The notes: generated from the letters alone by a model not told the origin. A stretch of DNA of 64,000 bases from an uncultured Croceitalea sp. (GCA_947503285.1 CANNDD010000004.1:62001-126000), one strand, 5' to 3'; shown: positions 1 through 8,863, numbered from the stretch's first letter. A program made the numbers and translations.

Positions 1-757
1 CAGAAGCTTCATCGGTTAAAATGTCTCCAAACAAATTTTCGGTAATCAAGACATCATAATCGCTTGGCCATTGTACCAATCGCATTGCCACGGCATCTAC
101 GAACTCATACGAAACCTCAACCTCTGGATATTCTTTCTCCATGGCCTGAACAGTTTCGCGCCATAAACGGGAAGATTCCAAAACATTGGCTTTATCGACA
201 CAACATAGTTTTTTGCCTCGGGCCATGGCTGCTTCAAATCCTTTTTTGGCCAATCGCTGTATTTCAAAGCGTTGATAACTCATGGTATCGAAAGCCGTAT
301 TTCCATCATCTTTTCTTCCGCGCTCCCCAAAATACACACCACTGGTCAGTTCACGGAAAAAAACCAAATCAGTTCCTTCTATACGCTCTCTTTTTAAGGG
401 CGACTTATCAATTAATGATGGAAAAGTAAATGTCGGGCGTACGTTGGCAAAAAGCCCCAATTTTTGCCTCATTTTTAACAATCCCTGTTCTGGACGCACT
501 TTGGCTGAAGGGTCATTGTCAAAACGAGGATGCCCAATGGCACCGAACAAAACAGCATCCGCAGCTTCACAGACGGCATGGGTCTCATCAGGATAGGGCT
601 CACCCACGGCATCAATGGCCGCAGCCCCAGTGAGTGCTGGTGTCCATGTGATTTCATGTCCGAATTTGTTGGCAACGGCGTCTGTAACTTTTACGGCTTG
701 GTCTATCACTTCAGGTCCAATTCCGTCTCCTGCCAATAAGGCGATATTCATTTTCAT
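1..757 (-). CDS. leuB: 3-isopropylmalate dehydrogenase, C-terminal part outside window
   Basis: Catalyses NAD-dependent oxidative decarboxylation of 3-isopropylmalate in leucine synthesis, in the cytoplasm. Reading the minus strand from ATG at 757 gives MKMNIALLAGDGIGPEV, the classic N-terminus of isocitrate/isopropylmalate dehydrogenases. It continues without a stop to the window edge through the LFGAIGHPRFD stretch and a VDKANVLESS substrate/NAD motif, and ends near the ITENLFGDILTDE metal-binding region. About 252 residues of an expected ~350-370 are present. A second in-frame ATG lies at 751, so the exact start could be six bases later. It is the last visible gene of the leuC-leuD-leuA-leuB order and is separated from leuA by the broken IVP-type gene. 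Confidence 0.95.
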   Translation of the reverse strand, partial: MKMNIALLAGDGIGPEVIDQAVKVTDAVANKFGHEITWTPALTGAAAIDAVGEPYPDETHAVCEAADAVLFGAIGHPRFDNDPSAKVRPEQGLLKMRQKLGLFANVRPTFTFPSLIDKSPLKRERIEGTDLVFFRELTSGVYFGERGRKDDGNTAFDTMSYQRFEIQRLAKKGFEAAMARGKKLCCVDKANVLESSRLWRETVQAMEKEYPEVEVSYEFVDAVAMRLVQWPSDYDVLITENLFGDILTDEAS

Positions 758-781
758 ATTTTACTTGCTTTACGCTTAAAA

Positions 782-1202
782 CGCCTTACGCAATGCGCTT
801 TTCGTCTTTTGCTTTTTGTTAAATCTTGTTTATTAAATTATTTATACTTCGTCTTACTTTATTGACCTTATCTAAAATAGTTTTAAACGAGTCGTTGTCA
901 ACATACCCTAGAATCCTTTGTTAAAATCGTAAAATACTCTAATTCGCTAGCAGAACCTTGAGAAATAATTAGAAAACGTCGGAACTCCGCATCAGATTCT
1001 CGACCACATCCTTCAACAATATTAGAAGGAATAGAATAAGCTGCTCTTCTCATCTGCGAAGTCATTCCATATAACTCTTCTTTTGGAAAATCTTTGGTAA
1101 TGCGATAGATTTCTAAAGTAATTTTATGTCCTAATTCCCAAACCTTATATTTTTTAAAATCTCTCATTTAAACTAAGACAAAACGCGAATAGCGTTAAGC
1201 CG
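782..1202. mobile_element. IVP-type intervening element with imperfect inverted-repeat arms
   Basis: The IVP pseudogene is bracketed by two arms, 782-808 and 1174-1202. The reverse complement of the right arm (starting CGGCTTAACGC) aligns with the left arm (CGCCTTACGC), matching at about 24 of 30 aligned positions with three single-base gaps. On an mRNA crossing leuA and leuB the arms could pair and present the IVP gene in the loop, as stems bracket intervening sequences in 23S rRNA. That this is one inserted unit is inferred from the arms and from its position inside an otherwise compact operon. No transposase or target duplication was identified. Confidence 0.5.
819..1167 (-). pseudogene. 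frameshifted four-helix-bundle (23S rRNA IVP family) protein
   Basis: The start at 1167 gives MRDFKKYKVWELGHKITLEIY, followed by MTSQMRRAAYSIPSNIVEG, the signature of the four-helix-bundle family first described from intervening sequences in 23S rRNA. The reading frame stops at 898 after 89 residues (…TKDSRVC). In the next frame the expected C-terminal helix follows at once (GYVDNDSF, then KVNKVRRSINNLINK) and ends at TAA 819-821. Removing one A of the pair at 912-913 (plus strand) restores KDLGYVDNDSF, so a single-base insertion broke the gene, or the base is a sequencing error. The intact protein would be about 115 residues. Function of such free-standing copies is unknown. Confidence 0.85.
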
Positions 1203-1218
1203 ATTTGCGAATGGCGAA

Positions 1219-2733
1219 TTATATTATGTTGAGCATCTTTTCAGTAGCTTTTATGGCAGACACCGTTTGGTCTGAATCTAAACCTGTTGTCATAAAATCT
1301 TGTTTTTTACCCTTCCATGTTATCATAGTTTCACAGAGGGCGTCAGAATTACTTCCTGGGGGAATACGAACTGCATAATCGATTAAGGTTGGAAGTTTAA
1401 TTTCAATCCTATTGTATACTTTGTGCAAGGCATTCATAAAAGCATCAAACTGGCCATCGCCTTGGGCGTTTTCTTCAAAGATCTTTCCGTCAACTTCTAT
1501 CGAAAGCGTAGTTGAGGGTTGTAGGCCTTTTGCATGGGTCAATACATAAGATTTGATAAAAACTTTTTGTTGAAAAGCCGAACTGTCAAGTACGTCAGAA
1601 ATAATATAAGGCAAGTCTTCTTTGGTAACCTTTTCTTTTTTATCACCAAGTTCTATGATTCGCGCCGTAACTGTTTTAAGCTCATCATCATTTAAGGTTA
1701 GGCCCAACTCTTGTAAATTCTTTTGAATATTTGCTTTACCGGACATTTTACCCAAGGCATATTTACGTTTTCTACCGAAACGTTCCGGCATTAAGTCACT
1801 AAAGTAAAGATTGTTCTTACTGTCTCCATCTGCATGAATGCCAGCAGTTTGTGTGAAAACATTATCACCTACAATTGGTTTGTTCGCAGGAATTCCAAAG
1901 CCTGTAAATGCCGATACCAACTTGCTGACCTTATACAGTGAAGATTCATTTACCGCCGTTTTTGCTTGAGGTAAAAAATCATTTATGACGGCAATGGTGC
2001 TTGCCAATGGCGCATTGCCAGCGCGTTCTCCCATTCCATTAACGGTTAAGTGCAAACCATGGCAACCCGCTTTAACCGCTTCCATGACATTGGCCACACC
2101 TAAATCATAGTCATTATGACCATGAAAATCAAAATGACTATTTGGATACTGTTTTATAATCTTTTCTAAATACTCAAAAGTTTCGGTATGGGTTAAAATT
2201 CCAAGAGTATCGGGCAACAATATTCTCTTGATAGGCTGTGTTACCAGAAAATCTAAAAATCTAAAAACGTAATCTTGTGAGTTTCGCATACCATTACTCC
2301 AATCTTCTAGGTATACGTTGGTTTCAATGCCAGATTCTTTTGCTAAATGGATTACCTTTTCTATTTCGGAAAAGTGTTGTTCAGGTGTCTTTTTTAACTG
2401 ATGGGTCAAATGATTCAAAGAACCTTTGGTCAATAGGTTTTGAACTTTTGCACCGGCCTTTTTCATCCATTCAATGGAAGTGCCTCCATCTACGAAGGTC
2501 AACACTTCAACTTTGTCGGCACAGTGATTTTCCGCTGCCCATGCCGTAATATTCCTTACCGCATTAAACTCTCCTTCAGAAACCCGGGCAGAAGCAACTT
2601 CTATACGGTCAACTTTAAGCTCGCCAAGTAACAATTTAGCAAGGGTAAGTTTTTCTGAAGCGGTAAAAGATACTCCTGAGGTTTGTTCACCATCCCTAAG
2701 GGTAGTGTCCATGATTTCAATGGTTCTCGCCAT
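1219..2733 (-). CDS. leuA: 2-isopropylmalate synthase
   Basis: Condenses acetyl-CoA with 2-oxoisovalerate, the first committed step of leucine synthesis. The 504-residue protein begins MARTIEIMDTTLRDGEQTSG, the DRE-TIM metallolyase signature holding the metal Asp and catalytic Arg (9-20). It has metal ligands in HGHND (204-208), then GMGERAGN (233-240), and a C-terminal regulatory (LeuA dimer) domain from about 360. It lies nine bases downstream of leuD and clearly belongs to the same transcript. Sequences of this length and type in Bacteroidetes leucine operons act as isopropylmalate synthase. The related citramalate synthase cannot be excluded by sequence alone, but the leuCDB neighbours favour leucine synthesis. 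Confidence 0.9.
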   Translation of the reverse strand: MARTIEIMDTTLRDGEQTSGVSFTASEKLTLAKLLLGELKVDRIEVASARVSEGEFNAVRNITAWAAENHCADKVEVLTFVDGGTSIEWMKKAGAKVQNLLTKGSLNHLTHQLKKTPEQHFSEIEKVIHLAKESGIETNVYLEDWSNGMRNSQDYVFRFLDFLVTQPIKRILLPDTLGILTHTETFEYLEKIIKQYPNSHFDFHGHNDYDLGVANVMEAVKAGCHGLHLTVNGMGERAGNAPLASTIAVINDFLPQAKTAVNESSLYKVSKLVSAFTGFGIPANKPIVGDNVFTQTAGIHADGDSKNNLYFSDLMPERFGRKRKYALGKMSGKANIQKNLQELGLTLNDDELKTVTARIIELGDKKEKVTKEDLPYIISDVLDSSAFQQKVFIKSYVLTHAKGLQPSTTLSIEVDGKIFEENAQGDGQFDAFMNALHKVYNRIEIKLPTLIDYAVRIPPGSNSDALCETMITWKGKKQDFMTTGLDSDQTVSAIKATEKMLNII

Positions 2734-2741
2734 TATTCGTG

Positions 2742-3338
2742 TTAAAAAGGTCTTGTTTCGGCAAAGGTTTGAATGTCTTCTTTAAGATTCAATAGGTAAT
2801 CAATATCATCAAATCCGTTAGATAGGTTACCTTTTTTATATTCATTGATACCAAAAGTCTCCAGTTCTCCAGTTGCTAAAATGGTAATGGTCTGTTCTGA
2901 TAAATTCACTTCAAATTCCGTTTTTGAATCTGCTTCGATAGCTTTAAAAATCTTATCCAGAAATTCAGGGCTAATTTGAACAGGAAGTACACCAATGTTC
3001 AAACAATTATTACGGAAAATATCAGCAAAAAAGCTAGAAACCACACAGCGAAACCCATAGTCATAAACTGCCCATGCAGCATGTTCCCTAGAGGAACCCG
3101 AACCAAAGTTTTTTCCTCCTACTAAAATTTTGCCACTGTAAATGGGGTTGTTCAATACAAAATGCTCTTTGGGTGTATTATCTGGATTGTACCTCCAATC
3201 CCTAAAAAGGTTATCGCCAAAACCTTTACGCTCCGTAGCCTTTAAGAAACGTGCGGGAATAATTTGGTCGGTATCCACATTTTCTATAGGAAGTGGAACT
3301 GCGGTGCTTTTTAATATGTTGAATTTATCGTATGCCAT
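2742..3338 (-). CDS. leuD: 3-isopropylmalate dehydratase small subunit
   Basis: Small (swivel) subunit of isopropylmalate isomerase, working with LeuC to interconvert 2- and 3-isopropylmalate. The ATG at 3338 gives MAYDKFNILKSTAVPLPIEN followed by NVDTDQIIPARFLK and the GSGSSREHAAWA substrate-binding motif. The length of 198 residues is the family norm. The frame is open 72 bases further upstream, but that extension (rich in Q, T, N, K) has no family counterpart, so 3338 was chosen. It lies 75 bases downstream of leuC and nine bases upstream of leuA, in one operon. Confidence 0.95.
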   Translation of the reverse strand: MAYDKFNILKSTAVPLPIENVDTDQIIPARFLKATERKGFGDNLFRDWRYNPDNTPKEHFVLNNPIYSGKILVGGKNFGSGSSREHAAWAVYDYGFRCVVSSFFADIFRNNCLNIGVLPVQISPEFLDKIFKAIEADSKTEFEVNLSEQTITILATGELETFGINEYKKGNLSNGFDDIDYLLNLKEDIQTFAETRPF

Positions 3339-3413
3339 TTTTTTGCGTTGTTTGTTACTAGTTGTTTGTTGTCGGTTTATGGTGGATAATATGGTTTTTA
3401 AAACTGTCAACCA

Positions 3414-4826
3414 TTAACCAACAACCATTTCCTCCATTAATTCTCTTGGGTCGGTCACCTTACCAGTAACTGCGGCAGCCGCAGCAACCAATGGACTGGC
3501 CAATAACGTTCTTGCCCCAGGCCCTTGGCGACCTTCAAAGTTTCTATTCGATGTGCTTACAGCATATTTGCCAGCAGGAATTTTATCATCGTTCATGGCC
3601 AAACAGGCAGAGCAACCTGGTTCACGAAGTTGGAAACCAGCCTCATGCAAAATATCCAAGATCCCTTCTTCTTTAATAGCATCTTCTACTTTATGGGAAC
3701 CTGGGACCAGCCAAGCCGTGACATTATCCGCTTTTTTCCTCCCTTTTACAATAGACGCAAATGCCCTAAAATCTTCAATACGTCCATTGGTACAACTTCC
3801 CAAAAAGACAAAATCAATGGGTTTTCCCTTGATGTCGTCACCTTCATTAAAATCCATATACGCCAATGACTTTCTATACGTGGCAACACCTCCTTCCATA
3901 GTTTCCGCCGTCGGAATTCCATTGCTGATTCCCGTACCCATGCCTGGATTGGTACCATAGGTAATCATCGGTTCAATATCGGCAGCATCAAAAGTCAATT
4001 CTTTGTCGAACTCTGCATTGTCTTCTGAATAAAGGGTTTGCCAGTAGTCCATGGCCTTGTTCCAAGCTTCACCCTTTGGGGTGAATTCCCTTCCTTTGAT
4101 ATATTCAAAGGTTTTCTCGTCAGGCGCAATCATACCGCCACGTGCGCCCATTTCAATACTTAGGTTGCAGACGGTCATACGACCTTCCATACTCATGTTT
4201 CTGAAAACTTCACCCGCATATTCCACAAAATAACCTGTGGCTCCAGAAGTAGTCAACTTTGAAATGATATAAAGCGCAACATCTTTTGGGGTAACCCCAA
4301 AACTAAGTTCCCCATTAATGTTGATACGCATACTTTTGGGTTTTGGTTGCATGATGCACTGTGTTGCCAATACCATCTCAACTTCAGAAGTACCAATACC
4401 AAAGGCTATAGCACCAAAAGCACCATGGGTGGAGGTATGCGAATCACCACATACTATGGTTGCACCAGGTAACGTAATGCCATTTTCTGGACCGATTACA
4501 TGAACGATACCGTTTTTTTCATGGCCTAGGCCCCAATAGGGAATACCATGTTCAGTCGCATTTTTTTCAAGGGCTTCAAGCTGATTTGCCGATAGCGGAT
4601 CGGCTACTGGTAAATGTTGGTTAATAGTGGGGGTGTTATGATCTGCAGTTGCGAAAGTCCGTTCTGGATATAAAACAGGAATACTTCTATTCTTTAAACC
4701 CAAAAATGCAACCGGACTGGTTACCTCATGAACCAAATGACGGTCAATAAAGAACACATCCGGACCATTATTTATTTTTTTTACTACGTGGGCATCCCAG
4801 ACCTTATCAAAGAGTGTATTGCTCAT
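3414..4826 (-). CDS. leuC: 3-isopropylmalate dehydratase large subunit
   Basis: Catalytic subunit of isopropylmalate isomerase, an aconitase-family enzyme with a [4Fe-4S] cluster. The 470-residue protein shows [29 protein letters not shown] with the first cluster Cys, and [11 protein letters not shown] with the other two Cys ligands. The length matches the family (~465-470). It is the first gene of the visible leucine operon and is read away from the DUF2911 gene. The 289-base upstream region presumably holds the operon promoter, but no box fitting TTG-N19-23-TAnnTTTG was found on that strand. Confidence 0.96.
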   Translation of the reverse strand: MSNTLFDKVWDAHVVKKINNGPDVFFIDRHLVHEVTSPVAFLGLKNRSIPVLYPERTFATADHNTPTINQHLPVADPLSANQLEALEKNATEHGIPYWGLGHEKNGIVHVIGPENGITLPGATIVCGDSHTSTHGAFGAIAFGIGTSEVEMVLATQCIMQPKPKSMRININGELSFGVTPKDVALYIISKLTTSGATGYFVEYAGEVFRNMSMEGRMTVCNLSIEMGARGGMIAPDEKTFEYIKGREFTPKGEAWNKAMDYWQTLYSEDNAEFDKELTFDAADIEPMITYGTNPGMGTGISNGIPTAETMEGGVATYRKSLAYMDFNEGDDIKGKPIDFVFLGSCTNGRIEDFRAFASIVKGRKKADNVTAWLVPGSHKVEDAIKEEGILDILHEAGFQLREPGCSACLAMNDDKIPAGKYAVSTSNRNFEGRQGPGARTLLASPLVAAAAAVTGKVTDPRELMEEMVVG

Positions 4827-5115
4827 GTTATCAACGTTTCAATTTTGACTTGCTAATGTAAAAATTGTGGTTGTAATGACAGGTGTTCGTACCAAAGTAA
4901 ATTACGACGTTCAAGGACATTCCGAACCCAATAACGCCATTGTTTTCTATGGGAATGTATGGACTTTACATACTTTAAATGGCGATTTCATTGGTTGATC
5001 ACAATCATTTTAACAGTTTTAAACCCCATTTAACAAAATCGTAGGTTATTGCGGTCGGTACTATGGTTATTTTTAGGGACAACCATAAATTCAGTTTTCA
5101 ATAAAAAACAAACCC
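4827..5115. other. divergent intergenic region between leuC and DUF2911 gene
   Basis: A stretch of 289 bases separates two divergent genes and should hold both promoters. No consensus Bacteroidetes promoter, riboswitch or hairpin was recognised. A 40-codon ORF (plus strand 4876-4998, ATG to TGA) is open here, but it has no recognisable family and no support beyond being open, so it is not called as a gene. Confidence 0.6.
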
Positions 5116-6225
5116 ATGAAAAAATTTTACCCAAAACTCGCATCATTATTTTTAATAATGGTCTTAGGTTTTACTACAAACGGTATTAGTCAGTTAGATC
5201 TACCTCGGGGTAGTCAAATGGCGACCGTGTCACAGCGAATAGGTATCACTGATGTAGAAATCGTATACTCTAGACCTAGTGTCAACGACAGGGAAATATG
5301 GGGTGCCCTGGTACCGTATGGAATGAATAACTTTGGATTTGGTACAGCGAAGGAATCGCCATGGAGGGCAGGGGCCAATGAAAATACCATTTTCAGAACG
5401 ACCCATGATATTGAAATAGGAGGTGAGAAATTGCCGGCTGGGACCTATGGACTTCATATGGTGGTCAACGAAAACAATACGGCTAAAGTCATTTTTTCAA
5501 AGAACCATGGGGCGTGGGGAAGCTATTTCTATGAACCATCGGAAGATGTACTTTCAGTAGACATTTCAACTACTGAAATTCCACATGTTGAGCAGTTAAG
5601 ATATGAATTCAACGAAGTAGGCGCTAGTTCCGCAATGGCATCATTGAATTGGGAAAAAAAACAGTTTCCCTTTAAAATAGAGGTTCCGGTGACTGATATT
5701 GTTCTGACGGATATCCGTTCCAAAATGCAAAATCAAGAAGGATTCAACCGTCAAACTTGGGAACAAGCTGCCAATTATGCTTTGAACAATGGAGGGGATT
5801 TAGATGAAGCTATGGGCTGGATTGATGCCGCTATTTCGGGTCAATTCTTTAGCCAAAAGACCTTTAACAACATGGCTTTAAAAGCACAGATTTTAATGAA
5901 GCAGGGCAAAATGGATGAAGCGACCACCGTTATGGATGAAGCAATGCCCCTGGGTACGGTTTTTGACGTACATGGCTATGGTAGGCAGCTAATTAACGCC
6001 GGACAAAAAGAGAAGGCTTTGGAAGTATTTCAATGGAATGCCAAAACCCATAAAAACCAATGGCCGGTAGATTATGGTTTGGCTAGGGGATATGCTGCGG
6101 TTGGCAACTATAAAGCAGCTATAAAACATATCAAAAAAGCTCAAAATAGAGCACCAGATGCTCAGAACCAAAATGCTATTGCCGCTAATTTAGCGAAATT
6201 AGAAGAAGGCACTGATATCAACTGA
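5116..6225 (+). CDS. DUF2911 domain protein with C-terminal TPR repeats
   Basis: Secreted or envelope protein of 369 residues. An N-terminal signal peptide (MKKFYPKLASLFLIMVLGFT, cleavage expected near NGISQ) is followed by a DUF2911 domain (about 30-190), with VSQRIGITDVEIVYSRPSVN, GANENTIF and LPAGTYGLHM, as in many Bacteroidetes proteins. Residues about 215-365 form helical TPR-like repeats (MALKAQILMKQGKMDEA, YGLARGYAAVGNYKAA). The domain has no known enzymatic role, and binding to partners through the TPR part is only inferred. It stands alone, facing away from leuC and converging with recG across a bidirectional terminator. Confidence 0.85.
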   Translation: MKKFYPKLASLFLIMVLGFTTNGISQLDLPRGSQMATVSQRIGITDVEIVYSRPSVNDREIWGALVPYGMNNFGFGTAKESPWRAGANENTIFRTTHDIEIGGEKLPAGTYGLHMVVNENNTAKVIFSKNHGAWGSYFYEPSEDVLSVDISTTEIPHVEQLRYEFNEVGASSAMASLNWEKKQFPFKIEVPVTDIVLTDIRSKMQNQEGFNRQTWEQAANYALNNGGDLDEAMGWIDAAISGQFFSQKTFNNMALKAQILMKQGKMDEATTVMDEAMPLGTVFDVHGYGRQLINAGQKEKALEVFQWNAKTHKNQWPVDYGLARGYAAVGNYKAAIKHIKKAQNRAPDAQNQNAIAANLAKLEEGTDIN

Positions 6226-6245
6226 TCAGGGTTGTAGCAAGACTA

Positions 6246-6275
6246 AAAATGCCCAGTGATTGTGCCGGGCATTTT
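6246..6275. terminator. bidirectional hairpin between DUF2911 gene and recG
   Basis: AAAATGCCC (6246-6254) pairs perfectly with GGGCATTTT (6267-6275) around a 12-base loop, with A and T tracts on the two sides. It sits between two convergent genes and overlaps the recG stop codon, as expected for a shared Rho-independent terminator. Confidence 0.75.
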
Positions 6276-8817
6276 AACTAATATACCCCCAAATAGCTTT
6301 ATCCTTGACCAGATTGGCATATGCTTTTCGAATACTCAAATGTTCGGATTTTTCCATTTTAGGGTCCACTTTCAACAATTGTATGGCATAATACCGTGCG
6401 GATTTTAGAATCTGGTTATCCTTTACAATATCTGCAATCTTAAGGTTCAATAGGCCGCTTTGTTGGGTACCCATTAAATCGCCAGGTCCGCGAAGTTTTA
6501 AATCTACTTCGGCGATTTCAAAACCATCATTGGTGCGAACCATGGTTTCCAATCGGGTTTTACTGTCGTTTGACAATTTGTACCCTGTCATCAATATACA
6601 GAAACTTTGTTCTGCCCCACGACCTACGCGGCCCCGTAATTGATGCAGTTGTGATAGTCCGAAACGTTCTGCACTTTCTATAATCATCACAGAGGCGTTA
6701 GGTACGTTAACACCAACTTCTATGACCGTAGTGGCCACCATGATTTGGGTTTCCCCACGAACAAAACGCTCCATTTCATAGTCCTTATCCTGTGGTTTCA
6801 TTTGGCCGTGTACGATGGAGATTTGATAATCGGGTAGGGGAAATTCACGGGCAATACTTTCATAACCGTCCATTAGGTCTTTGTAGTCCAAAGCTTCAGA
6901 CTCTTGAATTAATGGATATACCACATAAACTTGACGTCCTTTTTTAATCTCATCCTTAATAAACCGAAATACCTTCAACCGATTGGCATCATACCGATGT
7001 ACTGTTTTAATGGGTTTTCTCCCTGGAGGAAGTTCATCAATCACCGAAATATCTAAATCGCCGTATAAACTCATAGCCAACGTTCGTGGAATCGGGGTTG
7101 CCGTCATTACCAGTATGTGTGGGGGAATAGGAGCCCCTCCAACCTCCCCCAAGGGGAGGCTTTTTAATTCGTGCTCTATTTTTTTCAGGACTGAATCGAT
7201 GGTCCCAATAACCTCTTCATTTTTAAATCGAATAATTTTATATCCAAATTCATTTAACATGAGGGTGCGCAAGGCATCAGCTTCTTTTTGACTGGAACTT
7301 TCATGATAGCCACCATCAATTTCAACGATTAGTTTTTTCGAAAGACAAGCGAAGTCAACAATAAACATATCGATGATGTGCTGTCTTCTAAACTTTACTC
7401 CGAGCTGTTTGGTTTTTAATTGTTCCCAAAGGGTTTGTTCTGCTTGGGTAGTCTTATTTTTACGTTCTTGTTGTAATTCTTTTAAGAGTTTATAAGTTGA
7501 TGGTCTTGCCGTTTGATATTTATGATGAATTTCATTCACCCTCCCTTTGGGAGGGGAAAGGGGTGGGCTGCCTTTTCTCCATAACTTGGAGCGCTGTGCC
7601 ACTCCAAAGCGATGCTGCTCATCGATTACTGCCAAGCCTAGGTTCTTGAACTGTACCTTATCCTCCAAAACGGCATGGGTACCCACTAAAATATGGAGTG
7701 TTCCGTTTTCTAGTTGTTCATGGATTGGTTTACGGGCAGATTTTTTCACGGAACCCGTAAGTAATTCAATCGAAATATCCATGTCTTTCAAAAGTTCCTT
7801 TAAGCTGGTATAGTGCTGATTGGCCAAGATTTCGGTTGGTGCCATCAAACATGCTTGAAAACCATTATCTATGGCCAATAGCATACACATTAATGCCACA
7901 ATGGTCTTGCCAGAACCTACATCACCTTGCAGTAATCGATTCATCTGGGCACTGCTCCCTAAATCGTTTCGAATTTCTTTCATTACCCGTTTTTGGGCCC
8001 TTGTCAGTTCAAAGGGGAGGTGATTTTGAAAAAAAGCATTGAATTTTTCACCTACTTGATCAAAAGGCAGCCCTTTGATTTTATGCTTACGGATGGCTTT
8101 TTTGTTCAAAAGTTGCAATTGCACAAAAAAGAGTTCTTCAAACTTCAGCCGAAACTGTGCTTTGGCCAATAGTTCTTGACTTTTTGGAAAATGGATATTT
8201 AGAAGCGCATCAGCCTTTGATACCAGTTTAAGATTTGAGATAAGGTTTTCTGAAAGCGTTTCATCAAAATTTGCCTTGGTTTCCATAAAGAGCTGTTGGA
8301 TCAATTTTGATACGACCCTATTGGTAATGCCCGAGTTGCTCAATTTTTCTGTGGAGGGGTAAATGGGCTGCATGCTCACTTTCAATCCGGCCTGATGTTG
8401 TTGTAGCAACTCCATTTCGGGATGTGGCATCGAAAAAGTGCTGCCATAGCGGTTGATGCGTCCAAAAATGACATAAGGTTCGTTTAATTTCAAGTTTTCA
8501 CGAATCCATTTCTGACTTCTGAACCAAACGAGCTCTAGTTGCCCCGTATCATCAATAAAAGTGGCGACCAAGCGTTTGCCACGCTTTTGTTCAACCGTTT
8601 TCAAGTGAATGATCTTGCCCAGTATTTGAACATCGGCACCACTATCTTTCAATTGATCGATCTTGTAATATTGGGTTTTATCCAAATACCGATTGGGGTA
8701 TAGCTGTAATAAATCACCATAGGTTTCTATTCCAAGTTCAGTTTTAAGGATTTCAGCACGGTTCGGACCTACTCCTTTAAGATAGACTATAGGTGTCTGT
8801 AGAAAATTGGGATTCAT
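6274..8817 (-). CDS. recG: ATP-dependent DNA helicase RecG with in-frame DUF559 insert
   Basis: RecG remodels stalled forks and branched DNA. The protein has the wedge/OB domain (about 60-160), Walker A in GDVGSGKT (about residue 300), motif II DEQH (399-402), motif III TATPIPRT (572-579), motif VI QLRGRVGRG and the C-terminal TRG region. It is 847 residues, roughly 145 longer than usual. The excess lies in one block, residues 417-562, between motifs II and III, which reads as a DUF559 nuclease-like domain. Without it the flanks join as in ordinary RecG (…SKLWRK then PPHILVMTATP) and the total becomes about 701. The frame is open throughout, so a full-length chimaera should be made. Whether helicase activity survives is unknown. 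Confidence 0.93.
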   Translation of the reverse strand: MNPNFLQTPIVYLKGVGPNRAEILKTELGIETYGDLLQLYPNRYLDKTQYYKIDQLKDSGADVQILGKIIHLKTVEQKRGKRLVATFIDDTGQLELVWFRSQKWIRENLKLNEPYVIFGRINRYGSTFSMPHPEMELLQQHQAGLKVSMQPIYPSTEKLSNSGITNRVVSKLIQQLFMETKANFDETLSENLISNLKLVSKADALLNIHFPKSQELLAKAQFRLKFEELFFVQLQLLNKKAIRKHKIKGLPFDQVGEKFNAFFQNHLPFELTRAQKRVMKEIRNDLGSSAQMNRLLQGDVGSGKTIVALMCMLLAIDNGFQACLMAPTEILANQHYTSLKELLKDMDISIELLTGSVKKSARKPIHEQLENGTLHILVGTHAVLEDKVQFKNLGLAVIDEQHRFGVAQRSKLWRKGSPPLSPPKGRVNEIHHKYQTARPSTYKLLKELQQERKNKTTQAEQTLWEQLKTKQLGVKFRRQHIIDMFIVDFACLSKKLIVEIDGGYHESSSQKEADALRTLMLNEFGYKIIRFKNEEVIGTIDSVLKKIEHELKSLPLGEVGGAPIPPHILVMTATPIPRTLAMSLYGDLDISVIDELPPGRKPIKTVHRYDANRLKVFRFIKDEIKKGRQVYVVYPLIQESEALDYKDLMDGYESIAREFPLPDYQISIVHGQMKPQDKDYEMERFVRGETQIMVATTVIEVGVNVPNASVMIIESAERFGLSQLHQLRGRVGRGAEQSFCILMTGYKLSNDSKTRLETMVRTNDGFEIAEVDLKLRGPGDLMGTQQSGLLNLKIADIVKDNQILKSARYYAIQLLKVDPKMEKSEHLSIRKAYANLVKDKAIWGYIS
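7143..7159. repeat. GC-rich hairpin at one end of the DUF559 insert
   Basis: CCTCCCC (7143-7149) and GGGGAGG (7153-7159) form a perfect seven-base stem with loop CAA. It lies at the 3' end (recG sense) of the insert and is similar to the hairpin at the other end. Confidence 0.75.
7539..7555. repeat. GC-rich hairpin at the other end of the DUF559 insert
   Basis: CCCTCCC (7539-7545) and GGGAGGG (7549-7555) form a perfect seven-base stem with loop TTT. Continuing outwards (GGAAAGGGGTGGGC), this end is also broadly complementary to the other arm (GAGCCCCTCC at 7131-7140), so both local and long-range pairing are possible. Confidence 0.75.
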
Positions 8818-8863
8818 CAGACTAAAATATGTAATTTGGATTGACTTTTACTACTTTGCTTCT

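Larger units (their letters stand above)
7132..7569 (-). mobile_element. in-frame DUF559 (Vsr-fold) element inside recG
   Basis: This 438-base (146-codon) block interrupts recG exactly between helicase motifs II and III. It encodes TQAEQTLWEQLKTKQLGVKF, RRQH, FIVDFACL, KLIVEIDGGYH and IIRFKNEEV, the DUF559 pattern. That fold is related to Vsr/PD-(D/E)XK nucleases, and the D of VDF and the E-x-D of VEIDGG are the likely metal ligands. Each end carries a GC-rich hairpin (7143-7159 and 7539-7555), and the ends are roughly complementary to one another. They translate as SPPLSPPKGR and SLPLGEVGGA. No intein splicing motifs were seen. That the block is a mobile or formerly mobile unit is an inference from its frame-neutral length, arms and location. 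Confidence 0.75.

Noticed and set aside
64-739. Several open frames on the plus strand and one on the minus strand across this region
   Set aside because: They are shadow frames of leuB, whose minus-strand reading has clear family motifs; none has its own family signal.
4876-4998. 40-codon open frame between leuC and the DUF2911 gene
   Set aside because: No family resemblance, no promoter or ribosome-binding evidence; frames of this length occur by chance, so it is only mentioned under the intergenic entry.
7132-7569. Intein in RecG
   Set aside because: No N-terminal Cys/Ser splice block, no C-terminal His-Asn splice junction and no LAGLIDADG motif; the content matches DUF559 instead.
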